Positions 29,816-37,531 of a DNA stretch of 64,000 bases are shown one piece after another. Under the pieces are notes generated by a model. That model had not been told where the DNA came from, ran no database searches, and worked only from the letters and a program-made list of their open reading frames with translations. Numbering within the stretch: position 1 is the stretch's first letter; each line of letters opens with the position of its first letter. The position numbers and the translations under genes are program-made. The stretch comes from a virus, in IMG/VR virus record IMGVR_UViG_3300032893_000735, positions 41,826-105,825 of that record; one strand, given 5' to 3'.

Positions 29816-30010
29816 ATGGCTAATATTCAGCAGGCGGCGAAGTGGCTTCGAGAAGGGAAGAGGGTCCGAAGGCCCGATTGGTTTGACGGATTTTATCTTA
29901 TTGTAGGTGCCGATGGGTGCGTGCAAACCGCGTATGAAAACCCTTTTGAGGATTTGGAAGTAGAAGATCTTCTCGCCGAGGATTGGGAGGAACACACGTG
30001 GGTCAACTAG
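29816..30010 (+). CDS. DUF2829 / Tad2-like protein (possible anti-Thoeris)
   Basis: The product (64 aa) has the family pattern of DUF2829: AAKWLREGKRVRRPDW (residues 7-22), GFYLIVGADG and an end DLLAEDWEEHTW. Tad2 proteins of this family trap cyclic ADP-ribose signals and so block the Thoeris defence. Here the protein is shorter than typical Tad2 (about 80-90 aa), so part of the core may be missing. It lies 1.1 kb before two NAD-synthesis genes, which points to a shared theme of countering NAD-using defences. Starts after GGGAGGAAGAC. Confidence 0.5.
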   Translation: MANIQQAAKWLREGKRVRRPDWFDGFYLIVGADGCVQTAYENPFEDLEVEDLLAEDWEEHTWVN

Positions 30011-30939
30011 CTTTGGATCTCAGGCCCGACCGTTTAGAGGACGTTCTGGGGAACGAGTCTACGAAAAAGGCTCTACAGTCCTTCATAGACAAGGATTCAT
30101 TCCCTAATGTCTTCTTGTTCATCGGACCCCCCGGCTGTGGCAAGACTACCTTAGCTCAGATCGTAGCTGAAACCGTTGCTGGGGAAGGCGGAAGCATCCA
30201 CGAGGTCAATGGGTCCGCTCAAAATAAAGTTGAGGACGCCAGAGAACTTTCCGAAATCGCCGCTAGCTGTCCGTTTAACGGACGGCGCAGGGTGTTCATT
30301 CTAAACGAGTTCCACCAATTTACCGGCCCAGCCCAGGAATGTCTGAAAGACCCGATGGAGAAAACGCCTTCGGTTTGGGTCATCACGACGGACATGCCTG
30401 AAAAAATCAGCCCAGCCATCAAGTCCAGGGCGTCGGCAGCTACCTTCGAGCTAAAGCCTCTCGCCCGAAAAGAAATCCGAACCCTAATCAACCGGGCAGC
30501 AGGAGAAGTTCTACCAGCCCTCCAGATCGACGAGATCATCAAGGTTCTGGAACAAAGAAACATCGGGGCACCTCGGGAAATCTTGGGGGTCGTGGATCAG
30601 ATTTTGGCGGGGGTTCCGCTCGAACAAGCCATCCACGGTTCCGAACACGAGCCGCTTTACCGAGACGTGGCTTCTGCCGTTTTGTCCGGAAACTGGACTA
30701 AGACTGCGAACCTGCTAAAGCAGATTCCGACTCCTGATTTTCAGGCGATGGTAAGTGTGGTTTCTGCTAAGCTAAGCTGGGCACTTTTGGACGAAGGATT
30801 CGGCACGAGGGCAGATGCTTTGTCGGCATGTCTGGTCGGAATGGCTGGGGCTACGTACCAAGCTGGAGTGGCTTACGGTAGCTTGAGAGCATTGCTATAC
30901 AAGGCTTGCCGAGCGATTCAGAAAGGAGAAAACCGATGA
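29998..30939 (+). CDS. Clamp loader AAA+ ATPase (DnaX/RFC-like)
   Basis: This protein (313 aa) would load the sliding clamp encoded at 52254. It has Walker A GPPGCGKTT (residues 43-51), a Walker B-like FILNEF instead of the usual DE-box, and sensor-1 VITTDMPEKI; an arginine of the SRC type is replaced by KSRASA. The C-terminal part is helical, as in clamp loader subunits. The GTG after GGGAGG was chosen; a TTG at 29983 is open but has no ribosome site. The start overlaps the end of the DUF2829 gene by 13 nt. A palindrome at 30684 encodes LSGNWT. Confidence 0.8.
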   Translation: MGQLALDLRPDRLEDVLGNESTKKALQSFIDKDSFPNVFLFIGPPGCGKTTLAQIVAETVAGEGGSIHEVNGSAQNKVEDARELSEIAASCPFNGRRRVFILNEFHQFTGPAQECLKDPMEKTPSVWVITTDMPEKISPAIKSRASAATFELKPLARKEIRTLINRAAGEVLPALQIDEIIKVLEQRNIGAPREILGVVDQILAGVPLEQAIHGSEHEPLYRDVASAVLSGNWTKTANLLKQIPTPDFQAMVSVVSAKLSWALLDEGFGTRADALSACLVGMAGATYQAGVAYGSLRALLYKACRAIQKGENR

Positions 30940-31127
30940 TCAAACTGAAAAATAGCAGCGGGGTTTTGGTCTGGGCTAACCCCGACCAAGTAGCTATGTT
31001 GTTCCAGCGGCCAGTAGATATCTCGGAGAGCACTTTGGTTTTCGCAAACGGAATGGTAGAGAAGTTCAACTACTCCGGGCAGTATCTGGCGGACCTGTTG
31101 GATGGGAAAGAAGTTCTAACCGATTAA
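30936..31127 (+). CDS. Hypothetical protein (63 aa)
   Basis: ATGA overlap with the clamp loader. Small beta-rich protein (KNSSGVLVWANPDQVAM). Function unknown. Confidence 0.55.
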   Translation: MIKLKNSSGVLVWANPDQVAMLFQRPVDISESTLVFANGMVEKFNYSGQYLADLLDGKEVLTD

Positions 31128-31155
31128 CCGTCCAGAAAATGGACAAGGAGACGTT

Positions 31156-31959
31156 ATGTTTGAAGTATCGGGAGTGGTAGCCGGAAATATTCCGTATTCC
31201 CTTCTAAAGTTTTCGGGAGGAGAGTTGCATCCTAAACTTCTGAAGAACATAAATGGCAGGGAAACCGCAATTCACATCCACGGAAATATCACATCATCCG
31301 ATGACCTAATGGAACTTGCTCTTTTGGTGGATGCCCTCCGCCGGAGCGCTGTTCCTTGTCCGCCAATCACGGCGTCGATTCCTTACTTTCCTTACGCTCG
31401 CCAAGATCGAGCTTGCGCACAAGGGGAATCTCTAGCCGTCAAGGTGGCTTGTGATTTCATCAATAGCCTTAATTTTGTTTCCGTGGAAGTATGGGACGCC
31501 CACAGTGATGTGACTACGGCTCTTTTGAACAGATCTATCAATCGGCATCAGAAAGAATTTGTCTCCCGAATTAAGTGGCAGAATACCGTTCTGGTGGCCC
31601 CAGACGCCGGGGCTATTAAGAAAATTCTGGAGATTGCCAAACTCACGAGTATGTCAGTGGTACGCGCCGATAAAATTCGTAGCGTAGAAGACGGAAGCAT
31701 TACCGGAACCGTGGTATACTCGGAACACATCGGAAACAAGGATTTCCTGATTGCTGATGATATTTGTGATGGAGGACGAACTTTCATTGAACTGGCTAAG
31801 GTTCTTAGACCGCTGACAACTGGAAAAATCTATCTGTATGTCACGCATGGAATTTTCAGCAAGGGATTGGATGTGTTTAACGGACTTATTGACGGAGTTT
31901 ACACGGCCAATCCGTTCCCAGACGTGGACATCTCCCACAAACTTCTGACAATCATTTAG
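31156..31959 (+). CDS. prs: Ribose-phosphate pyrophosphokinase (PRPP synthetase)
   Basis: The product (267 aa) makes PRPP from ribose-5-phosphate and ATP. It has the PRPP-binding loop FLIADDICDGGRTF (about residues 195-208), YFPYARQDR (76-84) with catalytic residues of the family, and VAPDAGA. It is about 45 residues shorter than bacterial Prs, as in other phage versions. It is followed by NAMPT after 8 nt, forming a PRPP plus nicotinamide to NMN module. A perfect palindrome lies directly before its Shine-Dalgarno. Confidence 0.85.
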   Translation: MFEVSGVVAGNIPYSLLKFSGGELHPKLLKNINGRETAIHIHGNITSSDDLMELALLVDALRRSAVPCPPITASIPYFPYARQDRACAQGESLAVKVACDFINSLNFVSVEVWDAHSDVTTALLNRSINRHQKEFVSRIKWQNTVLVAPDAGAIKKILEIAKLTSMSVVRADKIRSVEDGSITGTVVYSEHIGNKDFLIADDICDGGRTFIELAKVLRPLTTGKIYLYVTHGIFSKGLDVFNGLIDGVYTANPFPDVDISHKLLTII

Positions 31960-31967
31960 GAGGCAAT

Positions 31968-33437
31968 GTGAACATCTTCCCGCCGCACGCGACGGACTTT
32001 TACAAAACCGGACATATTCGCCAGTACCCCGAAGGTACCGAATACGTCTACTCTAATTGGACTTGCCGAAGCGACAAATGGGCGCAAGTTCTCCCAGATT
32101 TTGACCATAAGATAGTATTCTTTGGCCTGCAAGGAGTATGCAAGTGGCTGCTGATTGACTTGTGGAACGACAACTTTTTCCATCAGCCGAAAGAAGTTGT
32201 TCTTGACAAGTACAAACGGAGGATGGACGCGGCGTTGGGTTCCGGGGCGGTCGGTACGGAGCACATCTCGGCACTTCATGATCTCGGATACCTTCCTGTG
32301 CGCATTAAGGCGCTTCCAGAGGGGAGTAGGGTCGATGTTCGAGTTCCCATGTGGACCATCGTAAACACGAAGCCGGAGTTCTTCTGGGTGACTAATTACC
32401 TAGAGACACAGCTTAGTGCGGAATTGTGGCAAGCCATGACCAGTGCAACGACGGCGTATGAATACCGTCGTTTGTTTGAAAAGTACGCAGAGACGACAGG
32501 AGCTAACAAGGATTTCATTCCTTGGCAGGGGCATGATTTCAGCTTCAGAGGAATGAGCAGCATCGGTAGCGCCGTTCAAAGCGGGGCAGGCCACTTGCTC
32601 AGCTTTAAGGGAACAGACACCATCTCGGCTATTGACTATCTGGATGAATACTACGAATCAAAGTGGTCTTTGATAGGCGGGAGTGTCCCTGCTACGGAAC
32701 ATTCTGTAATGTGCATGGGTGGGTTTTTGGGAGAGGAAGATACCTACCGTCGTTTGATCGAGGAGGTGTATCCTTATGGCGTCGTCAGTATCGTAAGCGA
32801 CACGTGGGATTTCTGGCATATAATGACCGATACAGTCCCTCGTCTGAAGCCGTCGATTATGGCACGAAACGGAAAAGTAGTTTTCCGCCCAGACAGCGGT
32901 GATCCAGTTAAGATAATCTGCGGAGACCCTAGTGCCGACCTTGGAACACCGGAGCGCCGAGGAGCAGTAAGTATTTTGTGGGACGAATTCGGGGGAACCA
33001 CCACCGACAAGGGGTACAAAACCCTAGACAGCCACGTCGGTTTGATTTACGGAGACAGTATCAGTCTGGATCGGGCGGGGCAAATATTCGAACAGCTAAA
33101 AGCGAAGGGATTCTCTAGTGACAATATCGTGTTCGGTATAGGAAGCTTCACCTACCAGCACGTCACGCGGGATACTTTTGGAACGGCCATTAAGGCTACT
33201 TGGGGAGTAGTGAACGGGCAAGAACGTGATCTATTCAAAGATCCGAAGACTGACAATGGCGTGAAGAAATCGGCTTGCGGATTGATTCGGGTGGAGTTTG
33301 AGAACGGTCATTACGTCCTCTACGACCATCAAACAAAAGAACAAGAAGAAGGTGGTCTACTTGAAACTGTATTCTTGGACGGAAAGATAGTCAAGAATCA
33401 GACTTTACAGGAGATCAGAACTAGGATGGCAGAATAA
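31968..33437 (+). CDS. nadV: Nicotinamide phosphoribosyltransferase (NAMPT, NadV)
   Basis: The product (489 aa) joins nicotinamide to PRPP to give NMN, the first step of NAD salvage. Full-length NAMPT features are present: WQGHDFSFRGMSSIGSA (near residue 180), GSVPATEHSVMCMG with the catalytic-type His, and VFRPDSGDP for PRPP. GTG start after GGAGGC. With Prs it could rebuild NAD+ during infection, and so offset NAD-depleting defences, as phage NARP-type pathways do. The final adenylyltransferase step is not in the window. Confidence 0.92.
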   Translation: MNIFPPHATDFYKTGHIRQYPEGTEYVYSNWTCRSDKWAQVLPDFDHKIVFFGLQGVCKWLLIDLWNDNFFHQPKEVVLDKYKRRMDAALGSGAVGTEHISALHDLGYLPVRIKALPEGSRVDVRVPMWTIVNTKPEFFWVTNYLETQLSAELWQAMTSATTAYEYRRLFEKYAETTGANKDFIPWQGHDFSFRGMSSIGSAVQSGAGHLLSFKGTDTISAIDYLDEYYESKWSLIGGSVPATEHSVMCMGGFLGEEDTYRRLIEEVYPYGVVSIVSDTWDFWHIMTDTVPRLKPSIMARNGKVVFRPDSGDPVKIICGDPSADLGTPERRGAVSILWDEFGGTTTDKGYKTLDSHVGLIYGDSISLDRAGQIFEQLKAKGFSSDNIVFGIGSFTYQHVTRDTFGTAIKATWGVVNGQERDLFKDPKTDNGVKKSACGLIRVEFENGHYVLYDHQTKEQEEGGLLETVFLDGKIVKNQTLQEIRTRMAE

Positions 33438-33466
33438 CCGTCCAGAAAATGGACAAAGGAGAAGGT

Positions 33467-33811
33467 ATGAAGCTGGTAATCTCACTCGACTACAGTACGT
33501 TTCTGGCAATTCCTGCGGAGCAAGCCGGTATTGTTGTCCCCGCATTGAGCCAAGCGACGTATGTTTCCAAGAACTATAACGAAAAAACCTACAAACCCGA
33601 CGAGGCGCGTACTCTTGACTTTAAGTTCGAGCCGGACAGCATGTTCGAGGAGGCCCCCGACGCGATCACGGCAATTCAGAAGTCCAGGGACGAGAGCGAA
33701 CAGAAGTACCTGAAGGAATGGACCAAGGGACAGGAACTCCAGAAGGAAATCGTAGAGTTGAAGAAGAAGTTGGAGGCTCTGAAAACCGCCGTAACTGAGG
33801 AGGCTTTGTGA
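33467..33811 (+). CDS. Hypothetical coiled-coil protein (114 aa)
   Basis: The folded N-terminal 70 residues are unrecognised; the C-terminal 40 form a coiled coil (ELQKEIVELKKKLEALK). Starts after AAAGGAGAAGG, directly behind a palindrome copy; an in-frame ATG inside the palindrome has no ribosome site. GTGA overlap with the next gene. Confidence 0.6.
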   Translation: MKLVISLDYSTFLAIPAEQAGIVVPALSQATYVSKNYNEKTYKPDEARTLDFKFEPDSMFEEAPDAITAIQKSRDESEQKYLKEWTKGQELQKEIVELKKKLEALKTAVTEEAL

Positions 33812-34083
33812 CAGAATATGAACCTTACGATCCAGAAGAAGGTGAAGACCTATACATGAAAGATCCCGAATCCCAATCGATTAAGGGGTTCAAAGAGGCT
33901 CTAGACATCTTCGCTAAGTATGCCAAAAAAGGCGACTTAGAAAGATTCTTCTGTGGCGCGGAGCATGATATTATCTACATGTACACGGACACCGATACCC
34001 TACACCCGAATTCTCCAGACGGAAAGAGACTTCGGGAACTAGGCTTCCACGTATCGGATGATGCCTGGGCGTACTTCACTTAA
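33808..34083 (+). CDS. Hypothetical acidic protein (91 aa)
   Basis: GTG start in a GTGA overlap. Acidic N-terminus (YDPEEGEDLY), then FFCGAEHDIIYMYTD and a C-terminal helix. It is the last gene before a strong terminator. Function unknown. Confidence 0.6.
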   Translation: MTEYEPYDPEEGEDLYMKDPESQSIKGFKEALDIFAKYAKKGDLERFFCGAEHDIIYMYTDTDTLHPNSPDGKRLRELGFHVSDDAWAYFT

Positions 34084-34088
34084 CCCAA

Positions 34089-34118
34089 AGGCCCCAAAAT
34101 ATCGGGGCCTAATTTTTT
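34089..34118 (+). terminator. Rho-independent terminator
   Basis: Stem AGGCCCC/GGGGCCT with loop AAAATATC, followed by AA and six T. It ends the rightward polA-nadV operon. Confidence 0.9.
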
Positions 34119-34126
34119 GAAATATG

Positions 34127-34154
34127 TTGACAAATCTCGGAAGCGTGATAGTAT
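34127..34154 (+). promoter_or_regulatory. Promoter TTGACA-N16-TAGTAT
   Basis: It stands 9 nt after the terminator, so transcription restarts here. The start would be near 34161, at the first base of the structured RNA. Confidence 0.75.
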
Positions 34155-34160
34155 TGTTCT

Positions 34161-34313
34161 AGGTGGTTCTGATTTGTTTCGTTGGGACTGGCCAGTCCCC
34201 TGCTCTGCGGGTCTCGAATCCCGCCCGGTATGCATGTAGTCGGTCCTAGGAAACCGCTATACACCGCAGAGACGCGAAAGCGTTAGGTAGGCCGAAACAA
34301 ACCGGAACCATCT
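34161..34313 (+). ncRNA. Structured leader or small RNA (about 153 nt)
   Basis: A 9-bp outer stem (34161-34169 with 34305-34313) and a second 9-bp stem (34173-34181 with 34293-34301) close a multibranch core. The core has hairpins GGGACT/AGTCCC with a GGCC loop (34184-34199), CGGT/ACCG (34241-34256) and ACGC/GCGT with a GAAA loop (34272-34283), plus an 8-bp stem CTCTGCGG/CCGCAGAG (34203-34210 with 34264-34271) that competes with GCGGG/CCCGC. No known riboswitch or ribozyme was recognised. It has its own promoter and is followed by the 34345 gene, so it could be a cis-acting leader or a free RNA. Confidence 0.65.
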
Positions 34314-34344
34314 GTTTCATCCATTTTATGGAAAAGGAGGCATC

Positions 34345-34611
34345 ATGAAACAAATCGTAACAGTCACCGAAGTCGAAGGAGAGGGTCTTGAGGCTCTCTT
34401 GGGGCAGAATGTTTTGCTGTTCTGCATGAACTACATATACGCCGGAAAGCTGGTAGGCGTGAATACAACCTTTGTCAAGATTGAAGGGGCTAAGATCGTG
34501 TTTGAAACTGGTCCTTTCTCGGATAAATCGTACAAGGACGCACAGAATCTTCCGGCGTCGGAGTGGTATGTCCAAACCTCCGCTATCGAGTCTTTCGGAC
34601 TCGGAAAGTAG
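34345..34611 (+). CDS. Hypothetical protein downstream of the structured RNA (88 aa)
   Basis: The product is unrecognised; it looks like a small beta-barrel (VLLFCMNYIYAGKLVGVNTTFVKIEGAKIV quoted in part: MNYIYAGKLVGVNTTFVKI). Starts after AAAGGAGG, 31 nt behind the structured RNA. If that RNA is a regulatory leader, this is its target. Confidence 0.6.
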   Translation: MKQIVTVTEVEGEGLEALLGQNVLLFCMNYIYAGKLVGVNTTFVKIEGAKIVFETGPFSDKSYKDAQNLPASEWYVQTSAIESFGLGK

Positions 34612-34616
34612 GTTTT

Positions 34617-34844
34617 ATGCGGGCAGTTAAACAAAAGTATCGGTCAGGGTCAGGGTCACGGTCACGGTCAGGGGCACGGTCAGGGTCAGGGTCAGGGTCA
34701 GGGTCAGGGGCACGGTCAGGGTCAGGGTCAGGGGCACGGTCACGGTCAGGGTCACGGTCAGGGGCAGGGTCAGGGTCAGGGTCAGGGTCATGGTCATGGT
34801 CACGGTCATGGCCATGGTCACGGTCAGGGTCATGGTCGTATTGA
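34617..34844 (+). CDS. Possible low-complexity Ser/Gly/Arg protein
   Basis: A reading frame of 75 aa starting MRAVKQKYR and continuing as SG, SR and AR dipeptides through the hexamer repeat. It may be real (GGAAAGTAGG precedes it) or just the translation of a DNA repeat; two other frames through the repeat are also open. Confidence 0.3.
   Translation: MRAVKQKYRSGSGSRSRSGARSGSGSGSGSGARSGSGSGARSRSGSRSGAGSGSGSGSWSWSRSWPWSRSGSWSY
34642..34836 (+). repeat. Hexamer repeat GGTCAG/GGTCAC (telomere-like, G-quadruplex potential)
   Basis: About 32 tandem copies of GGTCAN, where N is G, C or T. At 34682-34710 four spaced GGG runs separated by TCA fit a stable G-quadruplex in the rightward transcript. 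The repeat lies between two genes of the same operon. Confidence 0.9.
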
Positions 34845-34897
34845 CGAATGAAGGGTCTATTAAAGTAGGCCCTTTGTCCATTCTGGACGGAGGCGAC

Positions 34898-35071
34898 ATG
34901 AAAGTTTGGGTAGCTACTGCACATGAACATTACGAAGCAGGTTGGACGTTCGCCGTCTACCGCAACGAACCCACCGACGAAGAAATGAAACTGGACGCAG
35001 AAGATACCGATCCAGATGAACCGCTGTTTGATTGGTACTCAGCAAAAGAATTTGAGGTTAAGGAGAACTGA
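34898..35071 (+). CDS. Hypothetical acidic protein (57 aa)
   Basis: Starts after GGAGGC, with a 13-bp palindrome variant directly before and a GGGTCTA/TAGGCCC hairpin with TTT (34854-34875) that may weakly terminate upstream transcription. Acidic, with WTFAVYRNEPTDEE. Function unknown. Confidence 0.55.
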   Translation: MKVWVATAHEHYEAGWTFAVYRNEPTDEEMKLDAEDTDPDEPLFDWYSAKEFEVKEN

Positions 35072-35229
35072 TGAAAGTGGAATACAAAGTAACACCGAGA
35101 GAAGTTGAAGAGTTGATGGACAAGATTGATGATCTTGGCCCGAGCAAATATCCTGGAATGACCTATGAGCAGGGTATCTACGAGGCCCTGAGTTGGGTAC
35201 TTTACGGGGAAGACAAACCGGAAGTTTAA
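35071..35229 (+). CDS. Hypothetical protein (52 aa)
   Basis: TGATG overlap with the previous gene behind AAGGAG. Short helical protein (PREVEELMDKIDDL). Function unknown. Confidence 0.55.
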   Translation: MKVEYKVTPREVEELMDKIDDLGPSKYPGMTYEQGIYEALSWVLYGEDKPEV

Positions 35230-35238
35230 GGAGAACTG

Positions 35239-35469
35239 ATGAGCGTTTCACAGCAACAAATCGACGAAAATGTAGAGTTAGCCAAGGCGTGTATACCGTC
35301 CCTGTTGGAAGACCCTTCTTACCTGAGGATGGTCCGCAACCAATTTGCAGCAGCGGCTTTGACTGGACTGCTTTCAAAAGAGGGTTCCGGTACTTGCAGG
35401 CGGTTCGCAGAGACTGCTTTTAGGTTCGCAGACGCTATGCTCGAAGAAATGAAGAAGGAGTCCATTTAA
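35239..35469 (+). CDS. Hypothetical helical protein (76 aa)
   Basis: Starts after AAGGAG. An all-helical acidic protein (VRNQFAAAALTGLLSKEG). Its stop overlaps the start of the recombinase gene (TAATGG), so it may be expressed with the recombination module. Confidence 0.55.
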   Translation: MSVSQQQIDENVELAKACIPSLLEDPSYLRMVRNQFAAAALTGLLSKEGSGTCRRFAETAFRFADAMLEEMKKESI

Positions 35470-36710
35470 TGGAATTCACAGAACAAGAACTAAAAGCAAT
35501 ACGATCCGAATTTTGCCGTGGGTTTACGGACGACCAATTCAACGTTTTTATGACTTTCTGCCGAGTACGTAACCTGATGCCCGGAAAGCATGTTGTCGGG
35601 CAGATCCGCAAGTCTAGCGAGTGGGACGAAGTAGCCAACGCTAAGGTGAAGACGGAGAAGGTCATCTTTATCACCACAATTGACGCCGCTCGATTGATTG
35701 CCCAGCGGTCAGGGGAATACACGGGGCAAGCCCCAGAACAGTATATCTATTTGGACGATAGCGGACTTCCGAATTTGATCTCGGAAATTCCCCTGCCTGA
35801 CCCGAAAAACAAGCAACTACCTCGGGAACCTTGGGCCGTGCGCACATCCATCTATCGCAAGGGATTTGACCATCCGATTACCAGTGTAGCTCGGTTTGAT
35901 GCCTACGCGGTTACTCGTCGCGTACAAGGGGGAGGTCTAGTTTTAACGGACATGTGGCAACGTAGGGCTCCGGAGATGCTCGCAAAATGCTGCGAAATGC
36001 TAGGACTGAGGAAGGCATTTCCTGAAGAGTTGGCAGGCATCTTTGTTGAGTCAGAATTTAAGCCTGATCCTGAGGATGTAACGTCGCCTGTAACTCCCGC
36101 TGCGGTGCTCTCTGCACAAAACATTCCCCTTCCCCCGACCGTACCTGTCGTGAACCAAGCACCAGCCGAACCGACGAACAACCCGAGGCTGACAGATCCT
36201 GAAGTGAAGCAAACTCCACCTGAACCAAAGGCTTCCGCTTCGGAAAAGGCGGAAAAAGCAGCCTTCAAGCCAGTGAAGAAGTCGACAAAGAAGGGAGCCG
36301 AACCGGCTAGTCCAGTTTCTGGAAAAAATGAGTGGGAGATCACCGACGAGGATATCGAAAACGCCTGCAAGCCCCGACCCGAGTTCGACGAAGCCGCCAA
36401 CAAAAGGGAGGCGCAAGAATTCGTAGAGGCGGTAACCAGCTTTACCCCAGAAGAGGCAGTTGCCCAAGGTCTGCCGGTCCCTCCTGATCCGCTCCCGACT
36501 AAGGAGGAGATGAAGAAGAACACAGATCATGTCCGCGAACTTACAGCAGCCGGGGCGATGAACGGAGACTTGAAAAACTACTTCCTGAAGATCAGCGGAA
36601 AGACCGATCCAAAGTTTTTGACAGTCGGGGATTGGAAGAGGGCTTTTGACGAGTTGGACAAGGCTAAGGCTGACGGTCGGCTCAAAGAATTCTTGAAGGA
36701 GAATAAGTAA
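35469..36710 (+). CDS. bet: Bet/RecT-family single-strand annealing recombinase
   Basis: The product (413 aa) has the Bet signature: GFTDDQFNVFMTFC, LMPGKHVVGQIRKS, TTIDAARLIAQRSGEYTGQ (residues 17-85) and PEMLAKCCEMLGLRKAFPEELAGI near residue 180 (given in part). It would anneal complementary single strands during repair or replication. The C-terminal 200 residues are Pro/Glu/Lys-rich and probably a flexible linker plus a small domain. A near palindrome at 36310 encodes SPVSGKN. Partners in the window are SSB (38337) and the PD-(D/E)XK nuclease (42534). Confidence 0.85.
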   Translation: MEFTEQELKAIRSEFCRGFTDDQFNVFMTFCRVRNLMPGKHVVGQIRKSSEWDEVANAKVKTEKVIFITTIDAARLIAQRSGEYTGQAPEQYIYLDDSGLPNLISEIPLPDPKNKQLPREPWAVRTSIYRKGFDHPITSVARFDAYAVTRRVQGGGLVLTDMWQRRAPEMLAKCCEMLGLRKAFPEELAGIFVESEFKPDPEDVTSPVTPAAVLSAQNIPLPPTVPVVNQAPAEPTNNPRLTDPEVKQTPPEPKASASEKAEKAAFKPVKKSTKKGAEPASPVSGKNEWEITDEDIENACKPRPEFDEAANKREAQEFVEAVTSFTPEEAVAQGLPVPPDPLPTKEEMKKNTDHVRELTAAGAMNGDLKNYFLKISGKTDPKFLTVGDWKRAFDELDKAKADGRLKEFLKENK

Positions 36711-37327
36711 TGCGCAACCACCTGCCTGCTAAACTTCAGATGTGGAGCCGCCCTCCTGACCACGAGGGGAGGATATATCTTAGCGCGATGTGCGGTTCTT
36801 GCGGATTAAAAGGACCGCCTGCTTTGTATATCAAGGATGCGGACAGATTGTTTTGGGAAATGGTTAAGGAGGAACCAAAAATGAAATGTGACCACAGATT
36901 CGCCAGAGCCATGGAACTTTATCCTGGAAACGTAAAGGTTATCTGCGGACCCTGCGGGAAAACAGGACCATCGGGAGGGGCAAGTGTGGCTTTCGCCTAC
37001 AAACTGTTCTGGGAATCTGTTAAACTGAAAGAGGAAGGAAAGACAATGAATGAAGACTATGAGCGGGGAGTTATGGACGCGACTAAGCCTTTTAGTTCGG
37101 ACCCCGAAGAATGGGGTAACATACGTTTGGCCGAACGCCGCAAGTCACTTCTCGCCAAGAAGGTAACGAAGTGGGTAATTGTTATGAGGCGCGGGTTTGG
37201 CTTAGAGGAATCAATATTCCAAGGTCGTCTTTTTGATTCAAAAGAACGTGCAGATGAACATGCTAGGTCTACCATCGGAGATCAAACGCTAGGTGTATTC
37301 CCCCTCGAAATCGAGGTCCCAGCTTGA
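36710..37327 (+). CDS. Protein with duplicated zinc knuckle
   Basis: The product (205 aa) carries two copies of a Cys knuckle plus helix: MCGSCGLKGPP ... DRLFWEMVKEE and ICGPCGKTGPS ... YKLFWESVKLKEE (residues 27-55 and 79-110). The pattern is somewhat like half of the Lar restriction-alleviation family, but the match is weak. The C-terminal 90 residues are unrelated. TAATG overlap with the recombinase gene. Confidence 0.55.
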   Translation: MRNHLPAKLQMWSRPPDHEGRIYLSAMCGSCGLKGPPALYIKDADRLFWEMVKEEPKMKCDHRFARAMELYPGNVKVICGPCGKTGPSGGASVAFAYKLFWESVKLKEEGKTMNEDYERGVMDATKPFSSDPEEWGNIRLAERRKSLLAKKVTKWVIVMRRGFGLEESIFQGRLFDSKERADEHARSTIGDQTLGVFPLEIEVPA

Positions 37328-37503
37328 CTCACTACGAGACCCAGCTAAAACCGAGCCTAGAAACTGTCAAAATAGACGCCGATAAATTCCTGTGCGACGA
37401 GCCGGGATTTGTGGTATTCTATAAGCGAAATCCAGAGACTTTGAAAGCCGAGGAAGTCGCACGATTCAAATCTTCGAACGTGAAGAACGTTTCGGAGACC
37501 TAA
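37324..37503 (+). CDS. Hypothetical protein (59 aa, TTG start)
   Basis: TTG start inside a TTGA overlap with the previous stop. Mixed protein with LCDEPGFVVFYKRNPETL. Function unknown. A palindrome copy follows the stop. Confidence 0.5.
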   Translation: MTHYETQLKPSLETVKIDADKFLCDEPGFVVFYKRNPETLKAEEVARFKSSNVKNVSET

Positions 37504-37531
37504 CCCGTCCATTTTGCGGACAAGGAGATTT

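Noticed and set aside
34790-34897. N-terminal extension of the 57-aa gene through the hexamer repeat
   Set aside because: The Met/Val-rich extension is a translation of the repeat; the ATG after GGAGGC is a better start.
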